Of a stretch of 64,000 nucleotides of DNA, positions 1-8,330 are shown in pieces. The notes beneath the pieces are model-generated. The model was not told the origin of the DNA and ran no database searches. It worked only from the letters and a program-made list of their open reading frames with translations. This DNA comes from Hyphomonadaceae bacterium UBA1849 (GTDB lineage: Bacteria > Pseudomonadota > Alphaproteobacteria > Caulobacterales > Hyphomonadaceae), in contig DDIN01000008.1 of NCBI GenBank assembly GCA_002338565.1, forward strand, positions 935,567 through 999,566, given 5' to 3'. Made by a program: the position numbers and the translations under genes. Position 1 is the first letter of the stretch. Each line of letters opens with the position of its first letter.

Positions 1-197
1 GTTTCGATCATGAAATAGGTCTGGTCGGCGATAAGCGAGCGGTCGACACCCATAGATTCGCGCGCCGCAATGATCTCTTCATCGCTCAGAAATTCGCGCA
101 TATTCACAGTAATCGCGGCGCCCATCAGGTCCATGATCGCAGGAATATCGCTTTCCTGCGCCAGACGATGAGTAAAGACGTGTTTTGCGCCGGACAT
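1..197 (-). CDS. GNAT-family N-acetyltransferase, N-terminal part
   Basis: The reading frame starts with ATG at 197 and runs off the left edge, so only about 65 residues are visible. The N-terminal pattern (RLAQESDIPAIMDLM, then FLSDEE and ADQTYFMIE) matches the first strand, helix and second strand of GNAT acetyltransferases. The acetyl-CoA pyrophosphate loop would lie beyond the edge, so the fold is inferred and the substrate cannot be named. It follows rimM by only 14 bases and may be co-transcribed with it. In many alphaproteobacteria trmD sits here instead. Confidence 0.6.
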   Translation of the reverse strand, partial: MSGAKHVFTHRLAQESDIPAIMDLMGAAITVNMREFLSDEEIIAARESMGVDRSLIADQTYFMIE

Positions 198-211
198 GAC
201 CGCTCCTGAAC

Positions 212-766
212 CTATTCGCCGGCGGACTCACCCTCTCCGGTCTGCAAGTGCTCAGGCAAATAGCTTTCATCCGGCTCTGCAAGAAGTTCTTTTTCAGCCA
301 TTCGAATAACGGGGATCACTGCCTTGGTAAAAGGCAGAAAATAAGCCGTACGATTATCAGGTGCGACGACTTCCAGAAGGTCATCAGCGCCAAAATTCTG
401 GACCGACTTCACCTTACCCAGCGCGCGCCCGTCCGTATGGGTAACGGTCAGGCCGAGAAGATCATCATAATAGAATTCATCGTCCTCAGGCTCTGGCAGC
501 ATGTCGCGGTGGACGTAGAGCTTCTCGCCCTTGAGCGCTTCCCACTCCTCGCGGGTTTTCGTCTCTTCGGCATCAACCACGAAATGGTTCTTGGTTGGAC
601 GCGCCGATTTCGCTGTCAGCATGACAGAGCCCGTCTCGTTCAGAAGCGGACCGTACGCGAACACATCTTCAGGATAGAGCGTGAAACTGCGCACACGCAC
701 TTCGCCGCGCACACCATGCGCGCCGCCAATCGCACCTACACAAACAAGAGACTTATCGACTGCCAT
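212..766 (-). CDS. rimM: 16S rRNA processing protein RimM
   Basis: RimM helps the 30S subunit mature, binding near the 16S rRNA 3' domain and ribosomal protein S19. The 184-residue length is normal. The N-terminal RimM barrel opens with VGAIGGAHGVRGEVRV, followed by the usual middle segment (YVHRDMLPEPEDDEFYYDDL) and a C-terminal PRC-barrel (GKVKSVQNFGADDLLEV, then FLPFTKAVIPVI). rimM normally follows rpsP directly; here three crystallin genes lie between them and rpsP has its own terminator, so rimM probably needs another promoter. Confidence 0.95.
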   Translation of the reverse strand: MAVDKSLVCVGAIGGAHGVRGEVRVRSFTLYPEDVFAYGPLLNETGSVMLTAKSARPTKNHFVVDAEETKTREEWEALKGEKLYVHRDMLPEPEDDEFYYDDLLGLTVTHTDGRALGKVKSVQNFGADDLLEVVAPDNRTAYFLPFTKAVIPVIRMAEKELLAEPDESYLPEHLQTGEGESAGE

Positions 767-782
767 AGCATTCCAAACAAAA

Positions 783-812
783 TCTGCGGCGCCCGATAAA
801 GAGCGCCGCAGA
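783..812 (-). terminator. Rho-independent terminator after the large crystallin gene
   Basis: A perfect 10-bp stem (783-792 with 803-812) with a 10-base loop is followed on the minus strand by an interrupted T-run (ATTTTGTTT). It sits just past the stop of the 855-2924 gene and just before rimM, so it should separate the crystallin gene from rimM. Confidence 0.65.
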
Positions 813-854
813 CGGATTACTCATACACCCTGCGGACTGGCAAGAGGGATAGCC

Positions 855-2924
855 TTAGTTGTCACGCATCACCCGACGCAGACCCGGAGGCAGATTGTCT
901 GTGTTCCGGTTATTCGTCCGCGGTGGTGGCGGAGGCGGCGGAGGTGGTGGTGGCGGTGACGCCTGTGGACGCGGTGCAGGAGGCGGCGGCGGAGGCGGAG
1001 ACTGAACGCGCGGCGGACGCTGCGGCTGAGAAACCGGCTGGTTACTGCGACGGTTATTGTTCACCTCATTGCGACGACCTTCATTCCGGTTGCCGCGGTT
1101 CGCGCGTGGCTCGGCACCGGCATTTGGATTGCCCTCAACGCGGCCACCACGATTTCCACGGTTGACACGGTCACCATCACGGTTGCGATTGTTCGCCCGA
1201 TCACCATTGCGTCCGTCGCGGTTACGGTTCCAACGTCCGTTCTGATCGCCACGGTCATTGCGTACCCGATCTACAGGCAGATCGCGGCGATTATTGCGGT
1301 CGCGGTTGATCCGGTCATTGCCGTTCCGGCCACCTACCAACACATCTGTGTTCGGCGGCGTGTTCCGGTTCGTGCGGTCACGGTTTCCATCGCGGTTGCG
1401 ATCACGGTCACGGTTGGTATTCGGAATGGTTCCACCGGTCTGACCGGTACGGTTACCCTGATAACGGTCGTTTCCGTTACGATTGGTATTGCCGGAATAG
1501 CGATTGTTGCGATCGCGGTTTCGATCACCCGTATTATGGTCCCGGTTACGGTCACGTGCGCCGTCCCGATCACGGTCCCGGTTACGGTCTCTCGCACCAT
1601 CCCGGTCTCGATCACGATTACGGTCGCGGGCGTTATCGTCACCGCCCCGACGCCCGCCGCCAACGTTTCCATTGTTCCGGCCACCGCCACCATTCACGCG
1701 GCGAATGGACGAGATATTGTCATTCAGGCGATATCCACCGAGCGCGTTCGTATCGACCGTTACAACCTGGCACCGGCCCTGAAAGTTCGGATGCTCACAC
1801 ACTTCCCATGTGCCCGAACGGATCCGGATTGAGCTTGCAGCATCATTGAGGCCAATCGTGCCGAGGTTACCAATACTGCCGTTCACAGGAATGCTGCGGC
1901 CACCATAATTGGCGTGTTCGAACAGGATCGCATCAGCGTTTCCGTAGTTTCCGCCACGGTTTCCACCGCGACGTCCGCCGCGATCTCCGTTTCCATGATT
2001 CCGGCCACCATTATAGCCGCCATCGCGACCACCATGGTTTCCACGTCCGCCACCATAGCGGCCATTATTGTTGCCTGAGCCGCGCCCGACGCGTCGAATG
2101 GATGAGATATTATCATTCAGACGAATACTATTGAGGCGTCCCTGGCTGTTGTCGATGATCCGACACGTGCCCTGGAAGTTCGCATCGGTACAGACTTCCC
2201 ATGTACCACGACGGACCTCAATCGAGCTTACTTCATCATTGAAGTAGAGATTGCTAAGGCTCCACGCGCTCCGGTTCAGGCCATAGGCTGAGCCACGGAA
2301 GTTGGAGTCGCGATAAAGCACGATGTCGGCGTTACGCGGGCCACGATAGCCGGTCCAACTCGCCTGATTATAGTCATACCGCGGGTAGTACGGGTTATAC
2401 TGGCCATACCGGCCAAATTCGCCGTAAGCACCCGTGTAAGTGCCAGCGCCATAGCCATAATCATAGGCGTAATAACCCCAGGTATCATACGGGCTGAGCT
2501 CGGAGAGATTGCCGAACAGGTCCGCCTCGTAAAAAACGAGATCACCCGCCCAATTCACACCGAAAACCGTGCCGTGCGGATACGGGTTCTGAGGGTCGAT
2601 TGGATAAGCCGACGTAATTTCGTCGCCCATGCCAAATCGGTCGAGATCAGCAATCGGCTGACGTGCAACCAGACACGGACCTTCGTAATAGGAATCCTTA
2701 CACAGGAGCCAACCTGGTCCCTGAAAATCAATGCTCGCGGCGCGGTCGTTGAAGCGCAGATCAACAAGCGTATCGATCGGTCCGTTAATCGCGCGCGCTT
2801 CACCATTGAAATTCGCGCCATCAAACAAAACGAGTTCGCCATGGTTAGCATGAGCCGTCGCTGCAAAACCGAGCGCCGCCGCTGCTCCACCTAAAAGCTT
2901 CAGAACGGATTTTGTATTTTTCAT
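855..2924 (-). CDS. Secreted beta/gamma-crystallin protein with low-complexity Arg/Asn/Asp and polyproline tail
   Basis: A 689-residue protein with a signal peptide (about residues 1-26, ending ATAHA). It has three beta/gamma-crystallin domains at about 29-108, 199-280 and 329-412. Each domain has Greek-key halves of the form VLF-D-NF-G and WEVC-NFQG-C. The family calcium motif N/D-N/D-x-x-S/T-S appears as NDRAAS, NDEVSS, NDNISS and NDAASS. A Tyr/Gly-rich linker lies between domains 1 and 2, and an Asn/Gly/Arg linker between 2 and 3. After about residue 415 the chain becomes DRNRD-type repeats, then long proline runs. The start ATG at 2924 has a GAGGAA ribosome site. Calcium binding is a family expectation; the role is unknown. 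Confidence 0.85.
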   Translation of the reverse strand: MKNTKSVLKLLGGAAAALGFAATAHANHGELVLFDGANFNGEARAINGPIDTLVDLRFNDRAASIDFQGPGWLLCKDSYYEGPCLVARQPIADLDRFGMGDEITSAYPIDPQNPYPHGTVFGVNWAGDLVFYEADLFGNLSELSPYDTWGYYAYDYGYGAGTYTGAYGEFGRYGQYNPYYPRYDYNQASWTGYRGPRNADIVLYRDSNFRGSAYGLNRSAWSLSNLYFNDEVSSIEVRRGTWEVCTDANFQGTCRIIDNSQGRLNSIRLNDNISSIRRVGRGSGNNNGRYGGGRGNHGGRDGGYNGGRNHGNGDRGGRRGGNRGGNYGNADAILFEHANYGGRSIPVNGSIGNLGTIGLNDAASSIRIRSGTWEVCEHPNFQGRCQVVTVDTNALGGYRLNDNISSIRRVNGGGGRNNGNVGGGRRGGDDNARDRNRDRDRDGARDRNRDRDRDGARDRNRDHNTGDRNRDRNNRYSGNTNRNGNDRYQGNRTGQTGGTIPNTNRDRDRNRDGNRDRTNRNTPPNTDVLVGGRNGNDRINRDRNNRRDLPVDRVRNDRGDQNGRWNRNRDGRNGDRANNRNRDGDRVNRGNRGGRVEGNPNAGAEPRANRGNRNEGRRNEVNNNRRSNQPVSQPQRPPRVQSPPPPPPPAPRPQASPPPPPPPPPPPPRTNNRNTDNLPPGLRRVMRDN

Positions 2925-3020
2925 AGCCTGTTCCTCAAGTTAGCCCCGTACATGTTGATAACTTAGCTGAACGAGCCTGAACGCTCGGCAACAGATGTTT
3001 AACCAAGCCAAAAATGCAAA

Positions 3021-3042
3021 AACCCCCGCCGAAGCGAGGGTT
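3021..3042 (-). terminator. Terminator after the second crystallin gene
   Basis: On the minus strand an 8-9-bp stem (AACCCTCGC with GCGGGGGTT, one G-U pair, TTCG-type loop) is followed by TTTTTGCATTTTTGG. It lies 24 bases past the stop of the 3066-3785 gene and separates it from the large crystallin gene. Confidence 0.7.
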
Positions 3043-3065
3043 CAGGGCCTGCAATCACAGTCGGA

Positions 3066-3785
3066 TCAGCCAATACGGCGGATCGATGAGATATTGTCGT
3101 TCATCCGGATGTCGTTCAGCGCATCAGAAGATCGCGTCACGACTGCACAGCGACCACGGAAAACAGAGTCGACGCAGATTTCCCATGCACCGCGGTTCAC
3201 CTGAATAGATGAAATACGGTCATTAAGGCCTGTATCGGCAAAATCAGGCAGGTCACCATTCACTGCCAGTGCGCGACCGGAAAAATAGCTATCTTCAAAC
3301 AGAACGATGTCAGCGCGGCTGGCAGGGCCATCATTAAAGCCCCAACGGTTATCGCCATAGCGGTCGTTTCCGTGACCACGATTTCCATAACGCCCGTCAT
3401 TACCGCGATGGTTGAAGCCAAAACGGCCGCTCACCGGACGGATGGACGAGATATTATCGTTGAGCTGCAAATAGTTGAGACGATCCACATTGCCCTGGAT
3501 CACTTCGCACCGGCCTCGAAAGTTCGCGTCTGTGCAGACTTCCCAGGCGCCGCGACGGATCGCGATAGAGCTTGTGCGGTCGTTAAACCGTGCCTCATCG
3601 AGAAAAGGTACAGCGCCGGTAATCTCGACCGCCTGACCTTCAAAGTTTGAATGTTCAAAAAGCACGACATCGCCCGTCGCAGGGCCGCGGCGTTGGTCGT
3701 ATCGATCAGCACTCGCAGGTGCCGCAGCCATCAGGGCGCAGGCAGAACCCGCTAAAAGTGTCGTCAGAATTGTTTTCAGTTTCAC
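3066..3785 (-). CDS. Secreted two-domain beta/gamma-crystallin protein
   Basis: A GTG start at 3785 is preferred because GGAGAG lies at the right distance and the product (239 residues) then begins with a proper signal peptide (VKLKTILTTLLAGSACALM, cleavage near APASA). A longer frame reaches 3851 but has no good ribosome site. Two beta/gamma-crystallin domains follow, each with the paired calcium motif (NDRTSS and NDNISS; NDRISS and NDNISS), joined by a Gly/Asn/Arg linker. It resembles domains 2 and 3 of the neighbouring large protein, so the three genes probably arose by local duplication. Function unknown; likely periplasmic or extracellular. Confidence 0.82.
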   Translation of the reverse strand: MKLKTILTTLLAGSACALMAAAPASADRYDQRRGPATGDVVLFEHSNFEGQAVEITGAVPFLDEARFNDRTSSIAIRRGAWEVCTDANFRGRCEVIQGNVDRLNYLQLNDNISSIRPVSGRFGFNHRGNDGRYGNRGHGNDRYGDNRWGFNDGPASRADIVLFEDSYFSGRALAVNGDLPDFADTGLNDRISSIQVNRGAWEICVDSVFRGRCAVVTRSSDALNDIRMNDNISSIRRIG

Positions 3786-3883
3786 GTGTCTCTCCATGTT
3801 TGAAGGTCCCGATAAAACAAGGTTACCGGAACCTATCTGAATGAGAGACAACTGCGTCTTGCAGGTTTTGTTCAGAAAGCGCG

Positions 3884-5050
3884 TCAGTTCACGCGGCGGA
3901 TGGACGAGATATTATCATTCATCCGAATGCCGTTAAGGCGCGGCATATCCGCAGAAATTGTCTCGCAGCGACCGCGATAATTGCCGTCCGAACAGATGTC
4001 CCAGGTGCCACGGCGGACCTGAATGGAGCTGATTTCATCATTCATGCCCGTATTACCGAGTCCTGAAATATCGTTCTCCACCGGATATGGGCGACCTTCA
4101 AAGTTTGAATGCTGGTACACAACCACATCAGCTCTCGCGAGCGCCTCACGCAGGAGGCGGGCCTCTTCTTCGCGGCGTAGACGCTCCTCTTCCTCGCGCT
4201 GTGCAAGCGTTCCAACTGGCACCTCACGAATGGAAGAAATGCGATTGTCCAGTTGGATCGCATAAAGACGGGTTTCGTCCGCCGTCAGAATAACGCATTC
4301 GCCACGGAAATTTGAATCCTCGCAGAACTCCCACTCACCTCGGATGATCTCGACGGAGCTGATCCGGTTGTCGAACTCATAATCCCAGAGACGTGAGATG
4401 TCGCGGTTCGTCCCGAGCGCCTCCCCGTTATAATCCGTTTCATCATAGACGATCAGCGCCGGATTACGTGGGCCAGTATAAGGTGGCTGTTCCGGCGGCG
4501 GATAACCTGAATTATCGTTATTGCCGTAGGAGCCGCCCTGATTATAGGCGGACCCATTATTGTTATAGCCGCTGCCGTAATTGCCCGAACCGGATGAGCC
4601 ATTGCCCACAGTACCCGTCGCTTCGAACGGAATGACCGTGTTGTTGTTCTCGCGGCGGAAAAAGGTGAAACCACCTGCAGGATTACGGGCAAAAATAGAA
4701 CCGTGCTTCAGCGCCAGATCATATGGCGCTGGCATAATGGAGGAAATCGTGTCCGCCATCCCGAACTCGCCGAGCGACTGCACATCCTGACTGATATAGA
4801 GGCAAGGACCGGCATAATAAGCATCGCGGCAGGCAATCCAGTTACCGCCACGAACGCGAATGGAACGCGTGTCATCGCCAAGCTGAGAGAACCCCATTTG
4901 AGCAGTTTCCTGCCTTATGCTGGCCGTCTGCCCGCCGAAATAATCCAGGCTGAACAGTTGAAGCTCGCCAGAGCCATACTGTGCCTGCGCGGGCAGAATA
5001 AGCCCCGCAGCAATCAATGCGGACTTAAAAAGCGTCTTGAAACCAGTCAT
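3884..5050 (-). CDS. Secreted three-domain beta/gamma-crystallin protein with charged coiled segment
   Basis: A 388-residue product; ATG at 5050 with GAGGGGA upstream. Signal peptide about 1-23 (LILPAQAQ). Crystallin domains lie at about 27-107, 200-280 and 308-388, with motifs ADTISS, DNRISS (twice), NDEISS and NDNISS. The first motif is degenerate (GDDTRS). A Ser/Gly/Asn/Tyr-rich linker follows domain 1, and a short Glu/Arg-rich helical segment (QREEEERLRREEEARLLRE) precedes domain 3. It could be co-transcribed with the 3066-3785 gene, since only a weak hairpin lies between them. Calcium binding is inferred from the motifs; cellular role unknown. Confidence 0.83.
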   Translation of the reverse strand: MTGFKTLFKSALIAAGLILPAQAQYGSGELQLFSLDYFGGQTASIRQETAQMGFSQLGDDTRSIRVRGGNWIACRDAYYAGPCLYISQDVQSLGEFGMADTISSIMPAPYDLALKHGSIFARNPAGGFTFFRRENNNTVIPFEATGTVGNGSSGSGNYGSGYNNNGSAYNQGGSYGNNDNSGYPPPEQPPYTGPRNPALIVYDETDYNGEALGTNRDISRLWDYEFDNRISSVEIIRGEWEFCEDSNFRGECVILTADETRLYAIQLDNRISSIREVPVGTLAQREEEERLRREEEARLLREALARADVVVYQHSNFEGRPYPVENDISGLGNTGMNDEISSIQVRRGTWDICSDGNYRGRCETISADMPRLNGIRMNDNISSIRRVN

Positions 5051-5129
5051 GTTATGCGTCCCCTCGACCTCGATATAATGAAATTATACGAGCAAAGCTG
5101 AATGCCTGACAACTTTACGGCTGGACGCA

Positions 5130-5160
5130 TAAAAAAAGCCCCCCGCCAAAGGCGGAGGGC
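5130..5160 (-). terminator. Rho-independent terminator of the ffh-rpsP operon
   Basis: A 10-bp stem (5138-5147 with 5151-5160, AAA loop) is followed on the minus strand by seven Ts. It closes the rpsP transcript and insulates the crystallin genes downstream. Confidence 0.85.
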
Positions 5161-5184
5161 TCGATATCAGATGCAGCGTAAAGC

Positions 5185-5604
5185 TTACTCTTCAGCAGCA
5201 GCTTCTTCTTCAGCTGGCGCAGCTTCAGCTTCTGCAGCCGCTTCAGCCGCAGCAGCAGCTTTGTCAGCTTTCTCTTGAGCGCGCTCTTTAGCTTTTGTGC
5301 CTGGCTCACCCTTGTTCGGGTTGCTGGCCGCTGTCCATGTGTAAACCGGCTTGCCGTCAACTTCGATCTGGCTCAGGAAGCGAGCAACACGATCAGTTGG
5401 CTTGGCACCTTTCGCAATCCACTCGGCAGCTTTCTCAGCGTCGATGTTTACACGGTTCTCGGAATCTTTTGGAAGACGCGGGTCATAGTTACCGATTTTC
5501 TCAATGAAACGGCCGTCACGTGGTGAACGGGAGTCAGCGATAACAACGCGGTAGAACGGGCGTTTTTTAGAGCCGCCGCGAGCGAGGCGAATTTTGAGAG
5601 CCAT
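5185..5604 (-). CDS. rpsP: 30S ribosomal protein bS16 with Ala/Glu-rich tail
   Basis: Structural protein of the small ribosomal subunit. The conserved start MALKIRLARGGSKKRPFYRV and the segment GRFIEKIGNYDPR are diagnostic. At 139 residues it is longer than many bS16 proteins; the last 45 or so residues are an Ala/Glu/Lys-rich, probably helical tail, common in alphaproteobacterial S16. The ribosome site AAGGAG lies before ATG 5604. It is the last gene of the operon that begins with ffh. Confidence 0.96.
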   Translation of the reverse strand: MALKIRLARGGSKKRPFYRVVIADSRSPRDGRFIEKIGNYDPRLPKDSENRVNIDAEKAAEWIAKGAKPTDRVARFLSQIEVDGKPVYTWTAASNPNKGEPGTKAKERAQEKADKAAAAAEAAAEAEAAPAEEEAAAEE

Positions 5605-5678
5605 GGTGTATCTCCTTAAGTATCTTATGGCGCTTCATTCCAGGCCAGTCACATTGAAAGGCCCAATGATAGAGAGGT

Positions 5679-5975
5679 TTAGTCCGTACCCTCTGACCGG
5701 ATTTTGTCATGGTGACGGATCACTTCCGCCACAATGAAGTTGAGGAACTGCTCTGCGAAAGCCGGATCGAGACCTGCGTCATCGGCCAGCTTGCGCAAGC
5801 GGTAAATCTGTTCGGCTTCGCGCTGCTTATCAGACGGCGGAAGCGCGTTCTCGGCTTTCAGCACACCGACCTGTTTGGTCAGCTTGAATCGTTCAGCCAG
5901 CGTATGCAGCAGCACGGCATCGAGGTTATCAATGCTGGCGCGCAAGCGCAGAAGTTCGTCCATTGGTGAGGTCAT
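5679..5975 (-). CDS. Chorismate mutase, AroQ type
   Basis: A 98-residue all-helical chorismate mutase, converting chorismate to prephenate for Phe/Tyr synthesis. AroQ features are visible: the N-terminal helix LLRLRASIDNLDAVLLHTLAERF with the active-site Arg, then KLTKQVGVLKAE with the conserved Lys, and a C-terminal helix carrying the FLNFIVAEVIRHH pattern. No prephenate dehydratase or dehydrogenase domain is fused. Its start overlaps the stop of the upstream membrane-protein gene by ATGA. A stand-alone mutase between ffh and rpsP is a recurrent alphaproteobacterial arrangement. Confidence 0.88.
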   Translation of the reverse strand: MTSPMDELLRLRASIDNLDAVLLHTLAERFKLTKQVGVLKAENALPPSDKQREAEQIYRLRKLADDAGLDPAFAEQFLNFIVAEVIRHHDKIRSEGTD

Positions 5976-6562
5976 TCAGCGCCCTCCGCTTTGGCCTTTG
6001 CAAAACGTCCTGAATCCAGGATCAGCGCTAATACAGTCACTGCATAGACAAATGCAACTGCCAACGGGATGAAAAGGAAGCGCTGTTCCGGGAAAAGGAA
6101 ATAGAGCGCAAGCACCAGAACCGCGCGAATGATGGAATGGGCGCAGAAAATTGGGGTGCGCCCATAGCTCCAGCCAATTACAGGCCAGTGGATCGACAGG
6201 CCAATCGCCAGAATAACAAGCGCGATATCTGCACTGCCTTCAGCGACCGCGACGACGACCATGGGCCAGAACAAAAGCATGGAAATAAAAGCTGGCACGA
6301 GCACGCTTGTTGCGACGCCCTTGTCTTTCATGAAGTCATTCTTGAACACTGCTGCGAACAGAAGCGCCATCGGGAAGATCGCGCCACTTGCGACGAAGCT
6401 GTAAAAGAGCTGCTGCGATGGTGCGAACATTTGCGACATGGCCGCAATCACAAGCCAGTAAACGGTTCCGGACATCGGAATCGGGAATCCACCGCGCAGG
6501 CGTCCATAAGCAGCCTGACGCTCTTTAAGGTGCGCGGCTTTCAGATCTTCGAGCGTGGTCAT
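5972..6562 (-). CDS. Polytopic inner-membrane protein of unknown function
   Basis: A 196-residue protein with a charged N-terminus (MTTLEDLKAAHLKERQAAYGR) and about six hydrophobic segments, roughly at residues 33-53, 56-74, 84-105, 110-128, 141-157 and 163-183. I do not recognise a transporter or enzyme signature. It shares ATGA overlaps with both neighbours, so its synthesis is probably coupled to that of the 68-residue membrane protein upstream and to chorismate mutase downstream. Function not assigned. Confidence 0.75.
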   Translation of the reverse strand: MTTLEDLKAAHLKERQAAYGRLRGGFPIPMSGTVYWLVIAAMSQMFAPSQQLFYSFVASGAIFPMALLFAAVFKNDFMKDKGVATSVLVPAFISMLLFWPMVVVAVAEGSADIALVILAIGLSIHWPVIGWSYGRTPIFCAHSIIRAVLVLALYFLFPEQRFLFIPLAVAFVYAVTVLALILDSGRFAKAKAEGAE

Positions 6563-6765
6563 TTAGCACCTTGCTTAGGATCAAGGACCAGCGTCGCAAG
6601 GACCCAGCCAAATCCAAAAAACATCAATTCGTTTTTGTGGTCGCTAATGAACGCAAGATCCACGAAAACAGCTAATAGACCAACAGCAATAAAAATGGCC
6701 CCAATCGCGCGGACAATACGAAATCTGTCCGCCGAAAGAATAAAAGTCTCTGACTTATCGCTCAT
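6559..6765 (-). CDS. Small two-helix membrane protein
   Basis: A 68-residue protein with two predicted transmembrane segments (about residues 17-37 and 46-62; IGAIFIAVGLLAVFVDLAF and LMFFGFGWVLATLVL) and a short cytoplasmic N-terminus. The start overlaps the ffh stop by ATGA and the end overlaps the next gene the same way, which argues strongly that it is translated. I do not recognise the family. Confidence 0.72.
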   Translation of the reverse strand: MSDKSETFILSADRFRIVRAIGAIFIAVGLLAVFVDLAFISDHKNELMFFGFGWVLATLVLDPKQGAK

Positions 6766-8273
6766 TTCTTCTTCGCTCCCGGAAGACCTGGCAGACCGCC
6801 CGGAAGTGTGCCGCCACCAAGACCCGGAAGGCCACCCGGCGCGCCCGGACCGCCAAGGCTCGGCATGCCGCCGCCCATACCGCCATTGCGCGCAGCCATT
6901 TTAGAAAGGTCACCCTGAGACACGCCCATGCCGCCCATGGCGCCCATCAGGCCTTTCATGCCGCCCTTGCCCATTTTCTTCATCATGTCGGACATCTGCT
7001 TGTGCATTTTCAGCACTTTGTTGACGTCTGACACCTCTACGCCCGCACCCGCAGCGATACGCTTGCGGCGAGACGCATTGAGAAGCGCAGGCTTGGCGCG
7101 TTCTTTCTTCGTCATGGAAGAGATAATCGCTTCCTGACGTTTAATGACACTGTCATCCATATCAGCGCCCGCGAGCGCCTGTTTGGCTTTTTTCGCACCC
7201 GGAAGCATGCCGGCGATACCGCCAAGGCCGCCCATGCGCTGAAGCTGGCGAAGTTGTTCAGCCAGATCATCAAGATCGAACTGACCTTTCGCCATTTTCT
7301 TAGCGAGACGTTCGGCCTTTTCGGCGTCCATCTGCTCGCCGGCCTTTTCAACCAGCGAAACAATGTCACCGCGACCGAGAATACGGCCTGCAACGCGTTT
7401 GGCCGCGAAAACTTCAAGGCCATCCAGCTTCTCGCCGACACCGAGGAATTTGATTGGCAGGCCAGTGACTGCGCGCATGGAAAGCGCTGCACCGCCGCGG
7501 CCGTCACCATCCATACGTGTGAGAACAAGACCGGTCAGCGGCAGACGCTCATGGAAGCGCTTGGCTGTCTCAACGGCGTCCTGACCTGTCAGCGCGTCAG
7601 CAACGAGGAGTGTTTCCTGCGGCTTGGCGATTTTAGCGACATCATCCGCCTCGTTCATCATCTGCTCGTCGAGGGTCGTACGACCCGCGGTATCGAGGAT
7701 GACAACGTCAAAGCCCTGAAGCTTGGCAGACTGAAGCGCGCGCTTGGTAATATCGACCGGAAGCTGGCCTTCAACGATTGGCAGCGAAGACACGCCAACC
7801 TGCTCGGCCAGAATTGCAAGCTGCTGCATCGCTGCCGGACGACGCACGTCGAGCGAGGCGAGAAGTACCTTCTTGCGCTCTTTTTCTTTGAGGCGCTTGG
7901 CAAGCTTACCGGTTGTAGTCGTCTTACCGGAACCCTGCAGTCCGGCCATCATGATAACAGCTGGCGGAGAGTCGATTTTCAGCTTGGCCGCGGTGCCGTC
8001 TTCATCTTCACCGCCCAGCATCTCAATGAGTGCATCGTGGACGATCTTGATGACCATCTGGCCCGGCGTGACCGATTTGATCACCGCTTCGCCAACGGCT
8101 TCTTCGCGAACCTTGGCAATAAAATCTTTTACAACTGGCAGCGCGACGTCGGCTTCAAGAAGAGCGACGCGGATTTCACGCATTGCATTGCTGACATCTT
8201 TCTCTGACAGCGCGCCGCGACCCGTCAGGCCGTCAAACACACCCGTCAATCGATCTGTCAAAGCATCAAACAT
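6762..8273 (-). CDS. ffh: Signal recognition particle protein Ffh (SRP54)
   Basis: GTPase subunit of the signal recognition particle; with SRP RNA and FtsY it delivers inner-membrane proteins to SecYEG co-translationally. The 503 residues show the N domain, then the G domain with G1 (GLQGSGKTT), G3 (DTAGR) and G4 (TRMDGDGRGGAALS), and a methionine-rich M domain (MKGLMGAMGGMGV) ending in a Gly/Pro/Leu/Met-rich tail. ATG 8273 follows GAGGAA. First gene of the operon that runs to rpsP. Confidence 0.97.
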   Translation of the reverse strand: MFDALTDRLTGVFDGLTGRGALSEKDVSNAMREIRVALLEADVALPVVKDFIAKVREEAVGEAVIKSVTPGQMVIKIVHDALIEMLGGEDEDGTAAKLKIDSPPAVIMMAGLQGSGKTTTTGKLAKRLKEKERKKVLLASLDVRRPAAMQQLAILAEQVGVSSLPIVEGQLPVDITKRALQSAKLQGFDVVILDTAGRTTLDEQMMNEADDVAKIAKPQETLLVADALTGQDAVETAKRFHERLPLTGLVLTRMDGDGRGGAALSMRAVTGLPIKFLGVGEKLDGLEVFAAKRVAGRILGRGDIVSLVEKAGEQMDAEKAERLAKKMAKGQFDLDDLAEQLRQLQRMGGLGGIAGMLPGAKKAKQALAGADMDDSVIKRQEAIISSMTKKERAKPALLNASRRKRIAAGAGVEVSDVNKVLKMHKQMSDMMKKMGKGGMKGLMGAMGGMGVSQGDLSKMAARNGGMGGGMPSLGGPGAPGGLPGLGGGTLPGGLPGLPGAKKK

Positions 8274-8330
8274 GCGACTTCCTCTTAGCTGTTCCCGTGA
8301 TCCCTCACATATGGGTGCAGCACTTAAAGC

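Noticed and set aside
248..799. Plus-strand open frame opposite rimM
   Set aside because: It lies wholly antisense to a clear rimM gene; composition and lack of motifs show it is a shadow.
1334..1693. Thr/Val/Ile-rich frames inside the large crystallin gene
   Set aside because: They arise because the hexanucleotide repeat is open in several frames; no ribosome site and no known domain.
1708..3920. Repeated ATGGA(C/T)GAGATATT motif in the crystallin region as CRISPR or DNA repeats
   Set aside because: The motif is the coding sequence of the recurring NDNISSI peptide; spacing is irregular.
7254..8207. A 317-residue frame opposite ffh
   Set aside because: Antisense to ffh, whose GTPase motifs are unambiguous. 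Long shadow frames are common in GC-rich genes.
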